The notes: generated from the sequence alone by a model not told the origin. DNA of 64,000 bases from Beroe forskalii (GCA_011033025.1 WFMF01000227.1:210295-274294); one strand, 5' to 3'. Numbered from the stretch's first letter, positions 36,890 through 49,135 are shown. Numbers and translations: made by a program.

Positions 36890-38149
36890 TTATCATAGCT
36901 TAGAATGGAGCGGTAATGAGATCACCCCCTATATTTACGTAATATAGCCGAATGGTCTGTAGCGTTACTTCGTTGTATATGGTAAGCCCTCCTGGCGAAA
37001 AATAGGCGGTTATTTTCAGCAACACTTGGCAGCGCGCACAATAGGAATGACGTATCACTGTGACCGCCTATTCATATTCTGAGCATTCATTAACTATTCA
37101 AAGTTCTAGATGTAACGTCAATAGGTTAAATATAATTCTACTCTTACGGCATAGAATTATATTTATAAAATATGCAATAGATTATTTTTGGAAAGAACTG
37201 AAAAACGGGTGAAGAACATGATTTAAATATACTTCTTCCGACAGGAATAATTATGTCGCATAATTAGGCAAGATAGAGATTTGTTTGAGTATTTGTATAA
37301 CGTCATCATTAAATCCGAATGCTCCCCTGACACATTTCTTGCCAGGGCCACATTGGCACAAGTTTTGTCGGCAACGTGATTTGTGATGATTTTACGAGGT
37401 TAATATGTATAATACGATTATAGATCGGTGTTTTTTGGAGATTGCCAAAATGCAGGATTTCCTTATAATCGATAAATAATCACCGCACAATTTAAAAGTT
37501 TCAATGCCAGGAAATATATTAGTTAAGTCATATCATCTATTGAATTTATTCTATTAAATTCTATGATGTAGTTTAAAAAAGCACTGACAAAAAGACTTCT
37601 TTGAGGGATAATGACATCATAATGGTCAGATTTCTCCAGGTGCTTAGTCAATATTCTCATCGAAATCGCGACTTAACATTTTATAAAAACCACAGATTTC
37701 CTTTTTCATCATCCATCAGTAGACAAGCCCATGAAATCAAGGATGATACTTGGACTTGGAGGGACAATGGTCTCGTCTCGACAACTGCACTAATCCCTAA
37801 GGCTAAACACGTGTGTACACCCCCTTTTCTCGCTTGAAAGAAACGCCCATTTTCGGGCATTTTGTGAGCGCAAAGTGCAGCCTTTTCGCCTCAAAACAAT
37901 TGACCTCATGAAAATTTTACCTCCCCTCTGGCTTTTTGAAGAGGTTTATAAAAAAAGGTATTAGTTTGGGTGAAAAATAGCTAAATAGTATACGTGACCT
38001 TGTCTCATATTAATACGAGACAAGGTCACTTGTACTTTTTAGCTATTTCTATTTACGAGTGATAATATTTCACCTCCACGCAAATAGGTTAAGCCCCAGG
38101 AAAGAGAGACGTGATTTCGAATGTTATACTAGAACTTCAGGTGACATTT

Positions 38150-38292
38150 GCAGTGACAGTTCGAATTGAATTTTGCGCGTCTTAAGTTTGCGCGGCGAAC
38201 AGACAAGTTGGTTATATTATGTTCAATATACGCCGCGCAAACTGAAGCTGCGCACACAATTAGAGATGCGCAAAGAGCAGTTCCAACAGCCC
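38150..38292. mobile_element. Hairpin element, family A
   Basis: GCAGTGACAGTTCGAATTG, GCGCGGCGAACAGACAAG, then CGCCGCGCAAACTGAAG and GCAGTTCCAACAGCCCCTG form imperfect inverted arms. Confidence 0.65.
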
Positions 38293-39711
38293 CTGTAAGT
38301 GTATATTGCTTCTCGGTGCAGAAAATTTGACTTGGAATTTATCATAAAAGTATTTCAATTTTAGCAATTTTAATTAAAGTTTTTTGCAAAAAAATCAATT
38401 CGACTCATATCAAACTTCCCATTCAAAATCTACGTATCATTGGTTAGAATGACTTCATCATTATCCCAACCCATTTACGTCAAGCAATCCTTCATTCACA
38501 GACCCCATCATTCGTTCTAGAAGTAGAATGACGTTAAAGGCCCTTGCATCTGCTGATGATTCACAGTTTTTAGTTTTTTCCCTTTCCTCTCTGATCCTTG
38601 GATTAGAAAATCGATATTCAGTGTTTGTTTTAATTTTATGTTTGTCATATACCCATACAACCTTTATGGACAAGACTTTGGATAACCCCACTCCAGAAAG
38701 TCCTACATTTTGTATTATTACGTCAATCAGTCCATGTTTGACGTACGTGGGACGAAGCACGACCGTGATTCCTCCTGGAAACATGAAATCATCTGAGGAA
38801 TCTGAATTATTTCAAGAATTTAGATCAGCTAAATAGAAGAGCCATTGTTAATGACGTTAATAGAGCTGGTGACGCACAATGAATGAGACACAATATGAAT
38901 ATTGTGAAATATTTAGCCGAGGACTGGACCTATACGATCTCTAACTCAATATCAAATCATCATTGCATAATGCATAATGCTTACGTAAAGTGGCCTTGAT
39001 TAAGTCAGGAAAATATGAATGCCGAAAGTATGGAAAAGAACAGATGGGACCCGGTAAGCCTATTGAGTGTCCATGATAGTGGTAAACCGTCTATGTCTTC
39101 ACTGACATAGCATCTGTTCAACGAACAAATGCTATAAAGTCAAAAGGTGTTATAAATGTGGCGTCGGCGAGAGAACTGGAATTAGTCGGTGACGACTGCT
39201 TCTAAGACAAATATTTGATTCTAAACGACTGTTAAAGACAAAAAATTATTTGATTCTAAAGGGCTAGAATGAAATAGAATTGGGTAGAATATGGTAGAAT
39301 TTGATAGAATAGGGTAGAATAAAGTCCCTCTAGCATTCGAATTGATCACTCTTATTCTTATAATATCACGTCAAGATCCCAAAATATACTGACAACATGG
39401 AGAATTAACAAGGCTCCTAATTCTAGACAAAAAATCGTTTTTTGATAATCTCAATAAAATGCGTAATGACACTTTTCTGAACGAAAATAAAACTCTAAAA
39501 ACTCTCACGTTATAATTTGTATAATATTTTAATCATTTTTGAAAACATGTTAATTATATTTCTGTGCTAAACATTATCTGATTTTCACGCCAGGTACATT
39601 ATAATGATCGTCCATGTTCATTTCGTAACCTTATAAGTGACCTCTGACCATGCCAAATCGTTATCATGACCCATATGCTACGCCACCCTATCTCTAAGGC
39701 ACCTGCATCGT

Positions 39712-39848
39712 TCCGCGTCGATCGAATGAATTGATCAAATGAGGAACACACACAATTGCTCGCGCTTGCTGTTTTGCGCGGAAGTCATCGTAAAAGTGTA
39801 TTGTGCGCGTTTTTCATTTGATCAGTTCATTCGATCGACGCGGAACGA
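39712..39848. mobile_element. Family B palindromic element
   Basis: TTCCGCGTCGATCGAATGAA at the left and TTCATTCGATCGACGCGGAA at the right are exact complements, enclosing TTGATCAAATGA/TCATTTGATCA and a GCGCG core with TGTGCGCG. It ends about 10 bp from the stop codon of the secreted-protein gene. Confidence 0.75.
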
Positions 39849-39857
39849 TGAAACCAC

Positions 39858-42800
39858 CTAACTCTCATGCTCGCTCCCTCCTCCCTGAGCGTTGACCTCG
39901 GCTATCCCTTGCGCCGCCAGCTCACTGTTCTTCGACACTTGGCCGCAGTTGGTGGCGGTCGATGCGCCGTCCAGTGTCGTCAGCTTGCTGCAGTTGGGGT
40001 TGAAGTGGGCCCGCTGGCGGTTCCCGGCGGTCGTGGTGGCGTCCGTGTGCCATATCATGCCGCTGTTCATGTCCGAGCAGCACAGGTAGAGTCCGAGGGT
40101 CTTCTTTTGGTCCTGGAGGGGTCTAATTAGCCTCATTAGACTCTAGCTAATTAGTCTAATGGGACTCTAGCTACGCTGTTCATGTCTGAATAGCAAAGGT
40201 GATGTAAATTCAATAAAATTAGAATTTACCCCGTTGACGATGAATCTGTCTGGGTGAATTAGCTGCTGGAAGTCATACACGTTGGAGCCCATAAAGCACT
40301 GCGGAGCCCATCTTGGTAGGTTGTTCCCGAACAGACCAATTCCGTTGGCAATTTCTATGGTGCCCGCTGCTACCCGCTGAAAGTAAAGTCATGACCCATG
40401 CTCGATCCGACGATCCATGCTCGATTGATCGAGCGTGGGTGTGGCTACATCAGAAATAGGCGGTTGAGATGAAATCTACAAGCATTATTATGGACCAAGT
40501 CACTACTACTAGAAGGGGGATGGGCCAGCGAGGGCCCAGGCGGCGCCCAGGAGAGGACCAAGTCAGGAAGTTTATGAACTCATTATCATGGAACAAATTC
40601 AGGGTGTTTACAGAACGTGATGAATTTACCTCATCGTATTCCCTATCAATTACATTCTGATTTGTCGTGTCCATCTCCTTGCCTATGGCTGCCTTGGCGG
40701 TCTCCACCAATTCCGTGGTGTTTCCTTTACTCCTGGCCTGCACAAAAGCCCGGGCCTTCTGACATTGGAGTTCCAGGCCTGCGGGCCATGTTTCACACTG
40801 CCCAAACGCAAACCTGGGCACGGTATATTGGGTCAGTGACCAGTCGGATATTTAGCAAACTTTCTCGATGCTTTCGGGTTATTTTTCGAGTCGCCGACGA
40901 AAAATAGACGACTTCAGTCTTCAATAAATGGATTTACCATTTTAAACCATGATGTATTTTGATTGGCACTCCCATCCATCTTTTATCTATAATATTGATC
41001 ATGATGAAAGACGTTTGCGATAGCGTGTCGAACTCCTACGTGCGCGGCTTTTCTATGCGCGGCGTAATGGTGCGCGGCTCACTAGACTGGCAGTTGTTGA
41101 TGACAATTATTGACACGCACTCACAGTGAGCCGCGCAGGAAAGATCCGCGCACGTACTGGAGGCGGACGTTTTAGCTATAACGTCCGCCTACGGTCTAGT
41201 ACCTACCTGGTCAAGCTAGCGGAACCTGTCGTAGAAATGGTGAATGTTGTGCCCGCATGTGCTGCATACCTGAAATTATCGAGTTTTACTGTCGTCATTT
41301 GAAAAATTTTCAGATGATATGAACATTCAGTACGAAGAATAAAATGTCGGATTTCCTGGTCATTTATATGACTCGTTAGGTTTGCTCGTTAGGTTCATAT
41401 TGCTGACTTCGCTGGAAAATTGGAAAATATTATTGCAGGTGATTCACTTATCCAACCTAACAGTGGCAGTTCGAACTGCAATTTTGTTTGCGCGGGGTAA
41501 ACACAAAAACTGCAGTTCGAACTGTCGCCGTAACGAAAAAGTAAGACTTGCGCAGATAATTCACTTTAATATAAAAGTCATCCACAGCAAACGTGTCTTT
41601 GCAATTTGAATTTCAATCTTACTTGTTATTGATTGTGAGAAGTTTGTTTATGTCTTTGTACTGGAACCCTTTATTTACGGGTGGTGAAATGATGTCGAAC
41701 GTAATTGGGTCTCTTTGCACCTCGACTTTCACATTGGACTGAAAAGGCTCTTAATAATAATGATTTTTTTAATTAACATATCGCACATAAGCAACCCTAG
41801 TATCAAGCATTCAAACGATCCTACCCACAGACAACCCTATCCTCAAGCAACCCTACCTCAGGCAACCCATAGCTCCATAGCCCCAGGCAACCCATAGCCC
41901 CAGGCAACCCTACTTTCAGACAACCCTAATCCCTATCCTCGACTAACCCTACCTCAGGCATTCAGGCAACCCTAAAGACTATTAATATCAATTACCTTAA
42001 TTTTCTTCGAGATCCCTACTGTTTTCGTTTGTAGGGGCTGAGCGTTGAAGATCCAACTCAGTTGATATCGGTTGTTGATCTTCAGTATCAAGTCGAAGGT
42101 GCCGTCTTCCCCAACACACGGTCCGTTTAGCGTACCTGCAATGGAGAGGTCCTTTATTTATTGTGGTGTCTTGACCTTTACCCTTTTGATTTCCGTGTAA
42201 CAATCCCATATTCTTCCCTGTCTCCTCCCCTTTGAATCCAATGTCTTATCTATAGAGGTGTATGGGTATACTACAAACATAACAAAATACTGCATATCGA
42301 TTTTCTAATTCAAGGATTGAGAATGTACCCTCCTCACTTCCCAACCCTTGCATACGAAGCGTACATACCGCTCAATTCCTCCGTAACTCCCAGGTTTGCT
42401 TCGTCATCGACCAAGCTGGTTAGGGTGTCTTCTTCGACTCCCTTTTGTGTGAACCTGGTGTAGAAATCGACCGGTTAACCGAATAACCGGTTAACCGGAT
42501 AACCGGTTAACCGAATAACCGGTTAACCGAATAACCGGTTAACCGAATAACCGGTTAACCGGGCGTTTTTAGCAAACCCAAATCGGATTTATTCAGCATT
42601 CTTGGATGAAAATGCTTCAAATTTTCACAGACGCTATCATAAAATGTATCCATACAAATGTAAGCACCGATCGGACAGAAACATGGACGACGGACGTGTC
42701 GAACTCCAACGTGTGCGGCTTTTTCTTGCGCGGCGTTATTGTGCGCGGCTCACTGCCTGTCATTAACAGCCAGTGAGCCGCGCACGATTAAGCCGCGCAA

Positions 42801-44707
42801 GCAGGAGTTCGACACGACACCGTAATGTTCCTTACTGGCTTGTCCAGGTTCCAGCTCCGCAGTCGATGGTTGTTTGGTAAACCACACCACCCTCAGCCGT
42901 CAGTAACTTAGCTGAAATGATTGGAAATGTTCAAGTCAGTAACTTAGCTGAAATGTATTATTGGAAATGTTCAATGTGATATATTATGGATGACTATCAT
43001 TCCTAACTTAGCTGAAATGTATTATTGGAAATGTTAAATTTGATATGGTTGGCAATCATTCTTCAACATTTACTGAATAATATCGTTCTCAAATTAAGCT
43101 CATTCTCCCAATTAATCTCATAGTCATTCTCCGAATTTATCTGACTCTCCCAATTAAGCTCATTCTATCATTCCTCAACATTGACTTAACTACATGGTTC
43201 TCAAATTAAGCTCATTCTCCAAATTATGCTCATCCTCCCTTTTTATCTCGCCCTCTCAATTTATCTCATTCTCCCAATTCATCTCATTCTCCCAGTTAAT
43301 CTCACTCTCCCTATTTATCTCTTCCTCCCTTTTTATCTCGTCCTCCCAATTTATCTCACTCTCCCAATTATATAGTCTCATTCTCCCAATAAATCTCATA
43401 TTCCCTATTTATCTCGTCTTCCCAATTTATCTCACCCTCCCTATTTATCTCGTCTTCCCAACTTATCTCATTCTCCCAATTTATCTCATTCTCCCAATTT
43501 ATCTCACCCGTTATCACAGAATCTGAGTCAGCGGTATCTGACCCATACACAAAGAAGCTGTACTGCTCGCCTTGCCACTGATTAGGGTTAGTTTGGACGT
43601 TCGGCATTTCATACGAATACTCCGTTGTGGATGCCTGCAATACGTTGGGTTTATGAAACGCAAGGAAATATTTTCTAAATTGTAATTAAACGCAAGGAAA
43701 TGTTTTCTTAACTAAATGAAACATAAGGGAATATTTTCTAAATATTTTTGAATTTAAATGAAGTTCAGGGAATTCTTTTCTGAGGAACTTTTTCTAAAAT
43801 TAAATGAAACTCAGGAAAATATTTCCTGAATTTTAAATTCACCACGAAATATTTTCTAAATTTCAATGGAACACAAGGAAATATTTTTTTGAATTGTAAG
43901 GACACACAAGGAAATATTTTTTGAGTCCTTAATGAAACACAAGGAAATTTATTCCTAGCATTAATAAGATACACGTTTTTCCTAAATTTCAAATTAACAC
44001 AAGGAAACATTTTCTACATTTCAAGGGAATACAAGGATTTTTTTTCTAAATTTCAATGAGACGAAGGAAACCCGAAACATCTTTTCAGATTTTAATGAAT
44101 CACAAGGAAATATTTTCTGAATTTTGATGAAACACAAGGAAATATTTTCTAAATTTTGATGGAACACAAGAAATTTTTTCTAAATGTTAATGAAACAAGT
44201 TTTTTTTGCTTTTTCCAAATGTTGATGTTATACAAGGAAATGTTTAGATAATTTTCATAGAGAGAAAATTGATAGCTAACGCAATTTTTCATAGAATTCC
44301 ATTCTTGAATTCTATTTTCGAATTAAGGCTGAATATCTATTTTCAGGCTGAATATCAAAAAACTTTGTGCAACATTAATGCAAAGGTTTAAGGAGCCGTC
44401 ATGTTTATCAACATTGGTGACGTCAAAACAACCTAGGGCGTGTCCTATCTCTCCCATTATTGGTTGAATTCAGCCCACGGTGTGCCCTCTGATTGGTTGA
44501 ATTCAGCCCACGGTGTGCCCTCCGATTGGTTGAATTCAGCTCACGGTGTGCTCCGATTGGTTGAATTCAACTCACAGTGTGCTCCGATTGGTTGAATTCA
44601 GCTCACGGAAAGCTGTGGATTTAGAAGAGGTGTGTACTATTCTCCGATCTAAAGAGGTGTACTATTGGTACATGCGATGACTACGGACAGGTCATAAGTA
44701 GTAGGCG

Positions 44708-44803
<96 letters not shown>

Positions 44804-47475
44804 TGTGTTTGTGTGTGTGTGTGTGTGTGTTTCACGAGTGTGTTGGTTTTAAGAGAGTATGAGTGACTGTGAGTGAGTGTGTAAAGTATGAACACTACAC
44901 ACACGGTATGACCAAAATTTGAATAATTTAGCCGGAGACTGGACCTACGATCTCTAACTCAATATCAAATCAATATTGCATTAAACGCTTACGTACAATG
45001 GTCTTAAAGTCAGGAAACTATGGATGCCGAAATTATGGAGTATGAACAAGTACAGCTGGAACAGTATGAACAATACACACCGTCGTATGAAGTTTTGTAT
45101 TGTCAAGAGTGAATACCTTATTACAGGAAATATCGCCTACAGAAAAATGAGCCTACATGTCATTAAGCTACATGAAATTAAGCCCTTTTTGAAGCCCTAG
45201 GGCTTAATTACATGTAAGCCTAATTTAATGCATTCTTAAATACATGGAGCCAAATTATCATTGTGGAGATATAAGTTCCATAAGATAGAAATTTCAGCCT
45301 TGTATGCAAATAATTAATACTTTATATGTTACGAATTAGGAATTTTTGGCTTTATTTCTTTATTTGACACTAATGATAGTTTAAATTACTCTCCAATTAC
45401 CACTTTACACATTTGGGGAGTTTCCAGAGACGATAATTACTATGAAAAAATAACCTATAGAATAAATTATCACAGCATCACGAGAATCTTATCAGGCACA
45501 TCAAAATATTAATGATCGAATATGTACCCACAAAACACCGCATAATAGCTGATTATTATAACAGCCTTGAAAACATTGCATGCTATAATGTAAATTCAGT
45601 TATGAAAGTACTGGGGTTTGAAGGTATGATGGAGTGTTAAGGAGTGAGCTCCAGGATGTGTCTCTTGCATTATTGATAGTCTTGCAAAATCAGTGGCTTT
45701 TCATTAGGCATCAATTCAAAACTTAATCGATAGACGATACTGAATAATGAATAATTGAAAAAAACAATGTTTTTGAACTTATTATGTTCAAATTTGCTTG
45801 AAAAATAAGTCTCCATGAAATTAAGAATACATGTCATTAAGGTGCGTGAAATTAAGCCCTTTTTGAGACCTTAGGGCTTAATTATATGTAAACTTAATTT
45901 CCTGTAATAAGGTAATTGACTGCTCAGTCTTGAAAAGTAATGCTAATTATGCTGGATAATTTTCTACCAATCGTGAACCATAAGTGAACCAATTTCAATT
46001 TCATATTTGATATCATTATTTCAGAGAAGGTCTCGAAGATCTTCGAAAACTTATTTAGTATTTGGTGACGCGAAATTTGGTTTTTAAGTTAAATAATATT
46101 GATAACGTTTCACCAAATTCCACACTAAAGCCATGATTTTTATCCTTTTTTCAAGTTATTCGTCAGTTTCCTCCGCATAAGTTTTAAAAAGCCTTGAGTA
46201 GCAATTCCAACTTCTACTGGCGAATGTTTAAGAAAATAGGGTCTTTAGCTGCTCCGTTCGATGCCCCCTTTTTTGCCTCACTTATACCACATTTTTACAC
46301 TTGTGGGACTTGGAAGCTCCCGCAGAGTTTTTTTTCTTTTTTAGTGGGAAGCTTCTGAAAACTAAGGAGTCCTAAACTTCTATAATTTTTGCTTTAAACT
46401 TATAAAATTCTTTGCTTTAAAATAATTTTACTTTAATTTTAAAATACTTTTTGAAGGAAAAAGGCTTTTTGCATGCTTCTTTCTAATCTGAAAAGGGTGA
46501 ATTTCAAGGAAATTTCTGTTTAATTTGATGTTAAAATTTTTAAGAAAATCCTCAAGTAAAGCCTAGGCCCCCTAGGTTTTTTCTAAGGGGGGTTTTGAAA
46601 AACAGGGGGGCGCCCCATGAATCGGAGAATTAATACACCATTGTCCAAGAACTCCCTCAATTCCCTCTCCAAATGTGTCCCAATTTAAAAGCCAAATTTG
46701 TGAACTTTTTCTTTGTGAACTCAGTATCCACTGCGCGAGTGGATTCTGGATTTCGAAAATATCGGAGTTTTTAATTTATTTGAAATAACCATTTTGACTT
46801 TGAGAATTAATATTTTCACTCCTGCATCGGTTCGAGGTATCAGGAGGTATCATGATACCTTCTGATACCTCGAACCGATGCAAAAGTTCATTTTAATGCC
46901 TAAGAACATGCTGGCAAGTTTCAAGTGTTAACCTCAAATTTTGTTGGTGAAGAATAGAAAGATGGAATGGAAGATAGTTGAGGTTTGGCAAATCGTGCGC
47001 ACCATGACTAATTATGGTGGCAAAATCACGATTTTCTAAAAGTCAAATTATGCCCTTGACGAATCATAAGTATAACTTCGTGTAGGAACAATTTTTCTCA
47101 TGCGATAAAAAAGCTCTCTGATATTGAGAAACTACAGTAAAGAGACCTTGTCAAAATCTTCAATTTCCTCCTAAAAATGATAGAAAATACCTTATCCAAA
47201 CGAAAAGACTAAAAATAAAATCAGCCGGGCAATACGCTCACCCCACTGAGGTCAAGCGTAGACCGACCTTTGCACCCCCCCCCATGCTCCCCACTTTGCA
47301 ACCCCCCCCCCCATGCTCCCCACTTTGCTCTCCTCCCCCTTTTGTTCCCCCATGATTGAAACAGCAATATGCTCACCCCACTGAGTTCTACGTCTATCTC
47401 GCAGTTTGCACTCTGCCCTGACACACCAAACACTGCCACGGCAAGCAGACCCACCAAACAGCGAATCTGACTCAT
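39858..47475 (-). CDS. Secreted protein of unknown family, 430 aa, ten exons
   Basis: Exons: 47475-47377, 43634-43508, 42911-42836, 42454-42369, 42135-41996, 41738-41623, 41269-41207, 40813-40630, 40376-40230 and 40112-39858. All junctions are GT-AG and all phases agree. The sum is 1293 nt (430 aa plus TAG). MSQIRCLVGLLAVAVFGVSG is a clear signal peptide (another in-frame ATG exists at 47499). The mature part starts QSANCEIDVELSG and has scattered cysteines (IDCGAGTW, NGPCVGEDG, GQCETWP, LQCQKA, PQCFMG, YLCCSDM, NPNCSK, TNCGQ), which suggest disulfides. There is no transmembrane segment. I do not recognise the fold; the N-terminal half looks beta-rich. Two exon edges have duplicated copies in the adjoining introns (47226-47255; 42935-43030), and the donor of exon 43634-43508 opens a 20-bp minisatellite. 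Confidence 0.8.
41025..41172. mobile_element. Hairpin element, variant A'
   Basis: GTGTCGAACTCCTACGTGCG, GCGCGGCGTAATGGTGCGCG and GCTCACTAG with inverted CAGTGAGCCGCGCAGG and CGCGCACGTACTGGAGG. Same layout as 42690-42825 and related to family A. Confidence 0.7.
41458..41536. mobile_element. Short hairpin element, family A
   Basis: TAACAGTGGCAGTTCGAACTG and its inverted CAGTTCGAACTGTCGCCGTA enclose only about 35 bp. This is a deletion derivative showing the complete ends with TA flanks. Confidence 0.75.
41795..41990. repeat. CAACCCTA(C/T)-type minisatellite
   Basis: About 13 imperfect units such as CAGGCAACCCTAC and CAGGCAACCCATAGCCC. The motif resembles telomeric CCCTAA superficially but is irregular. 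It lies in the intron upstream of exon 42135-41996 (minus sense: downstream). Confidence 0.75.
42470..42566. repeat. 16-bp tandem repeat CCGGTTAACCGAATAA
   Basis: Five to six perfect or near-perfect units, each containing the palindrome CCGGTTAACCGG across unit borders. It is next to the acceptor of exon 42454-42369. Confidence 0.9.
42690..42828. mobile_element. Hairpin element, variant A'
   Basis: GTGTCGAACTCCAACGTGTG and CAGGAGTTCGACACGACAC form the ends, with GCGCGGCTCACTG and CAGTGAGCCGCGC inside. The right end is 8 bp from the donor of exon 42911-42836. Confidence 0.75.
43095..43507. repeat. 20-bp TCTCATTCTCCCAATTTA minisatellite starting at a splice donor
   Basis: About 20 units follow exon 43634-43508 without a gap. 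In gene sense (minus) the intron begins GTGAGATAAATTGGGAGAA and that sequence is itself the repeat. Units at 43433-43440 and 43505 keep GGTGAGATAAAT, i.e. potential donors. Open frames through it encode ENEINWENEI-like peptides and are artefacts. Confidence 0.9.
43640..44245. repeat. AATGAAACACAAGGAAATATTTTCTAA repeats
   Basis: About 15 imperfect units of 30-40 bp. Open frames on the minus strand (KIFPCVSLQFKK-like) derive from the repeat. Confidence 0.85.
44448..44612. repeat. GATTGGTTGAATTCAGCCCACGGTGTG tandem repeat
   Basis: Five units of 29-33 bp, each carrying a reverse CCAAT box (ATTGG). Confidence 0.9.
44705..44831. repeat. (GT)n microsatellite
   Basis: About 125 bp of GT dinucleotides with a few TTTGTG interruptions. 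Confidence 0.97.
45114..45914. mobile_element. 797-bp TA-flanked element (Tc1/mariner-like, non-autonomous)
   Basis: Ends CCTTATTACAGGAAAT (45116-45131) and its exact complement (45897-45912) are flanked by TA on both sides. Subterminal segments contain the foldback GAAATTAAGCCCTTTTTGA..GGGCTTAATT in both halves. No transposase frame. It lies in the 3.7-kb first intron of the secreted-protein gene. Confidence 0.75.
46820..46884. repeat. Perfect inverted repeat
   Basis: TGCATCGGTTCGAGGTATCA and its complement TGATACCTCGAACCGATGCA flank a shorter nested pair (AGGTATCATGATACCT). About 62 bp folds as a single stem. Confidence 0.85.
47222..47345. repeat. Duplicate of exon-1 donor region plus C-rich repeats
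   Basis: In minus sense, GACCTCAGTGGG then GTGAGCGTATTGC (47226-47252) copies the end of exon 47475-47377 plus donor (GAACTCAGTGGG, then GTGAGCATATTGC). Between them are three copies of CCCCCCATGCTCCCCACTTTGC-like sequence. Confidence 0.8.
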
Positions 47476-48380
47476 ATCTGACGACCGGGCAAAGAACACG
47501 GCCAGAGAAAACTTGAAAATTAACTAATTGACTAACGATTTATAATTATGTTAAAACTAGGAAAATATATACACAATCGAGTGTGTGTGAAAATATCTTC
47601 TGCTCTATGTGAAAGTAATAAATCAGAGACAGATCGAGCGTTGTGAAAAGTGTGTGCATTACACACACCTTCGCAAAACGCCTCTTTGGATAGCGTCTTG
47701 TTAGCGTCGTCTGATTCCCCGTGTGTGTAAGTGCTAAAAACACTCCGCAAAATTAATAGGCGGTTAAATACGGCGTAAATTAACTACTCTCAGCTGTGAT
47801 GATGATGTCGTTTGGGAGCTGTTAATTGGTTGCGGGAGACTGGTTTTATGTCAAATAATATAAAATGGGAGGTAGGATCAGCTAGGAGCTAGGAATAATT
47901 ATAGTTGGGCTAAGGAACTGAGTGTGAAAAAAATATGGTGCATCAATTTACTATCCTAAATCATGATAATTACGTCCCATCAAACCGCCTATTGTTTGAA
48001 ATTCTCAGCGTCACCTGTAAAAACAGGTGTGCTAAGGTTATCAGGACATCAGGTGAGCGTAAGCCCAAAATTCTCCAACTATTATATCGCAGGTGTCACA
48101 GTTTGAGTTATGTTGCAACATATCACAGGTGTCACAGTTATGTTGCAACAAATCACAGGTGTACGTACAAATGGCGCTCATTTGGAAAACATAACCCTAA
48201 CTTTACTCAATTACTCAACGCCTTAACTCTTACCCGGGCCATAATCCAGACCTCTATATATAACGCGGTTCACCTTATATCACTGATATAAGGTGAAATT
48301 TCTGAGCTGAAAAGTCTGAAATTTCGGGTATTTTCAGATTTCGCAACATTTAGTTTTACGACAAAAGCAGTTGTACTTAC

Positions 48381-48485
48381 TTCCAAGTTTTCGTCCGTTT
48401 CACAATTCGAACTGTAGCTGTGAACAAGTTGTAGCAGGACCGAAAAAAGGCATAAATTGAAGATCCGTGATTTCCCTTGATTCAT
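48381..48485 (-). CDS. Candidate alternative signal-peptide exon
   Basis: MNQGKSRIFNLCLFSVLLQL, then VHSYSSNCETDENLE and a canonical phase-0 donor (GTAAG) at 48380. It resembles the first exon of the downstream secreted-protein gene in layout: signal peptide, then (A/S)NCE-x-D, then a phase-0 donor. It has the same strand and phase and lies 0.9 kb upstream, and no other minus-strand exon lies between. It may be an alternative first exon, or the start of a separate gene whose remainder I cannot find. Confidence 0.5.
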
Positions 48486-48689
48486 GATCAAATCAATGTA
48501 ACAACGAACCCGGGTTTTCACAAAAATGTATATTACGCCACGGGAACTGTATAGAATTGTGTAAAAAACGTTGGTGGAAAAAGGCTGCGTTACAAAAAAA
48601 TGATGTATACTTGCTTCGCTGAAAATGAGCCTCTTGAAAAACTGTCTTTTTAGCTGCTGTAAGTTGTAACGTGAAATGCACCACCTGCT

Positions 48690-49135
48690 ACAAGTTCAAA
48701 ATAATGTAACTTAACTTACAGTAATTTACACTGTGCTGAACTTTACAGCTGAACTTGTTGGTTCTACCAAACTTGTTACAAGTTTGGTAGAACCTACAAG
48801 TTACTTGTACTACCATAATGATACAACGTACACTGTACAGTATCCTACACTGTAACTTACACTGTAACTTACAGTAATTTACACTTATCGTCAAAATGCA
48901 ACAGTGCTGAACTTTAGGTTCGGTACGATTGCGCAACTCGGCACCTCGAGAAATGAGAATTCTTCTGAAATTTCCGATCGCGCGGCACCATGTACGTAGG
49001 TGAATATACTGTTAAATCAGTATCACACGCGTACATATTGTGATTTTGTGGAAATTTCAGACACCGATCTCAGAGGTGGCGACATCTCAGTTACCAAGCT
49101 GCACACTTGTGCCGAACCTAGAAGTAGAAACGTAC
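48690..49135. repeat. TTACACTGTAACTTACAG repeats and inverted segments
   Basis: Short repeats of AACTTACACTGTAACTTACAGT on both sides of a palindrome (GGTTCTACCAAACTTGT and complement, 48759-48795). Then come TAGGTTCGG(T)ACG and CCGAACCTAG blocks in inverted order (48914, 49113). No coding signal in 48930-49385. Confidence 0.7.

Larger units (their letters stand above)
32439..36987. repeat. Second copy of a tandem segmental duplication (first copy 21842-32438)
   Basis: AGATAAGCAGTCCAACTTTC begins both copies (about 21844 and 32437). The right ends correspond at TTCGTTGTATATGGTAAG (near 32411-32428 and 36968-36985), where sequence then diverges. The first copy is about 10.6 kb and the second about 4.5 kb. 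Most of the difference is the 82-bp array and the palindrome/GC-rich block (23080-25010), which are missing or degraded in the second. Confidence 0.9.
36988..39857. other. Intergenic region
   Basis: Contains a hairpin at 37972-38050 (AAATAGCTAAATAG and GTGACCTTGTCTC with inverted partners) and a family A element at 38150-38290. A dispersed repeat at 38918-39055 is shared with 44925-45035 (GACTGGACCTA, CGATCTCTAACTCAATATCA). There is a TAGAATAGGG minisatellite at 39262-39325 and a family B element at 39712-39848. An open frame on each strand at 38461-38836 has no recognisable product. Confidence 0.6.

Noticed and set aside
38461-38836. Overlapping 102-107 codon frames on both strands
   Set aside because: No recognisable product, no splice context, no codon pattern favouring either strand.
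41795-41990. Interstitial telomere
   Set aside because: AACCCTA words are irregular and part of a longer CAGGCAACCCTA unit.
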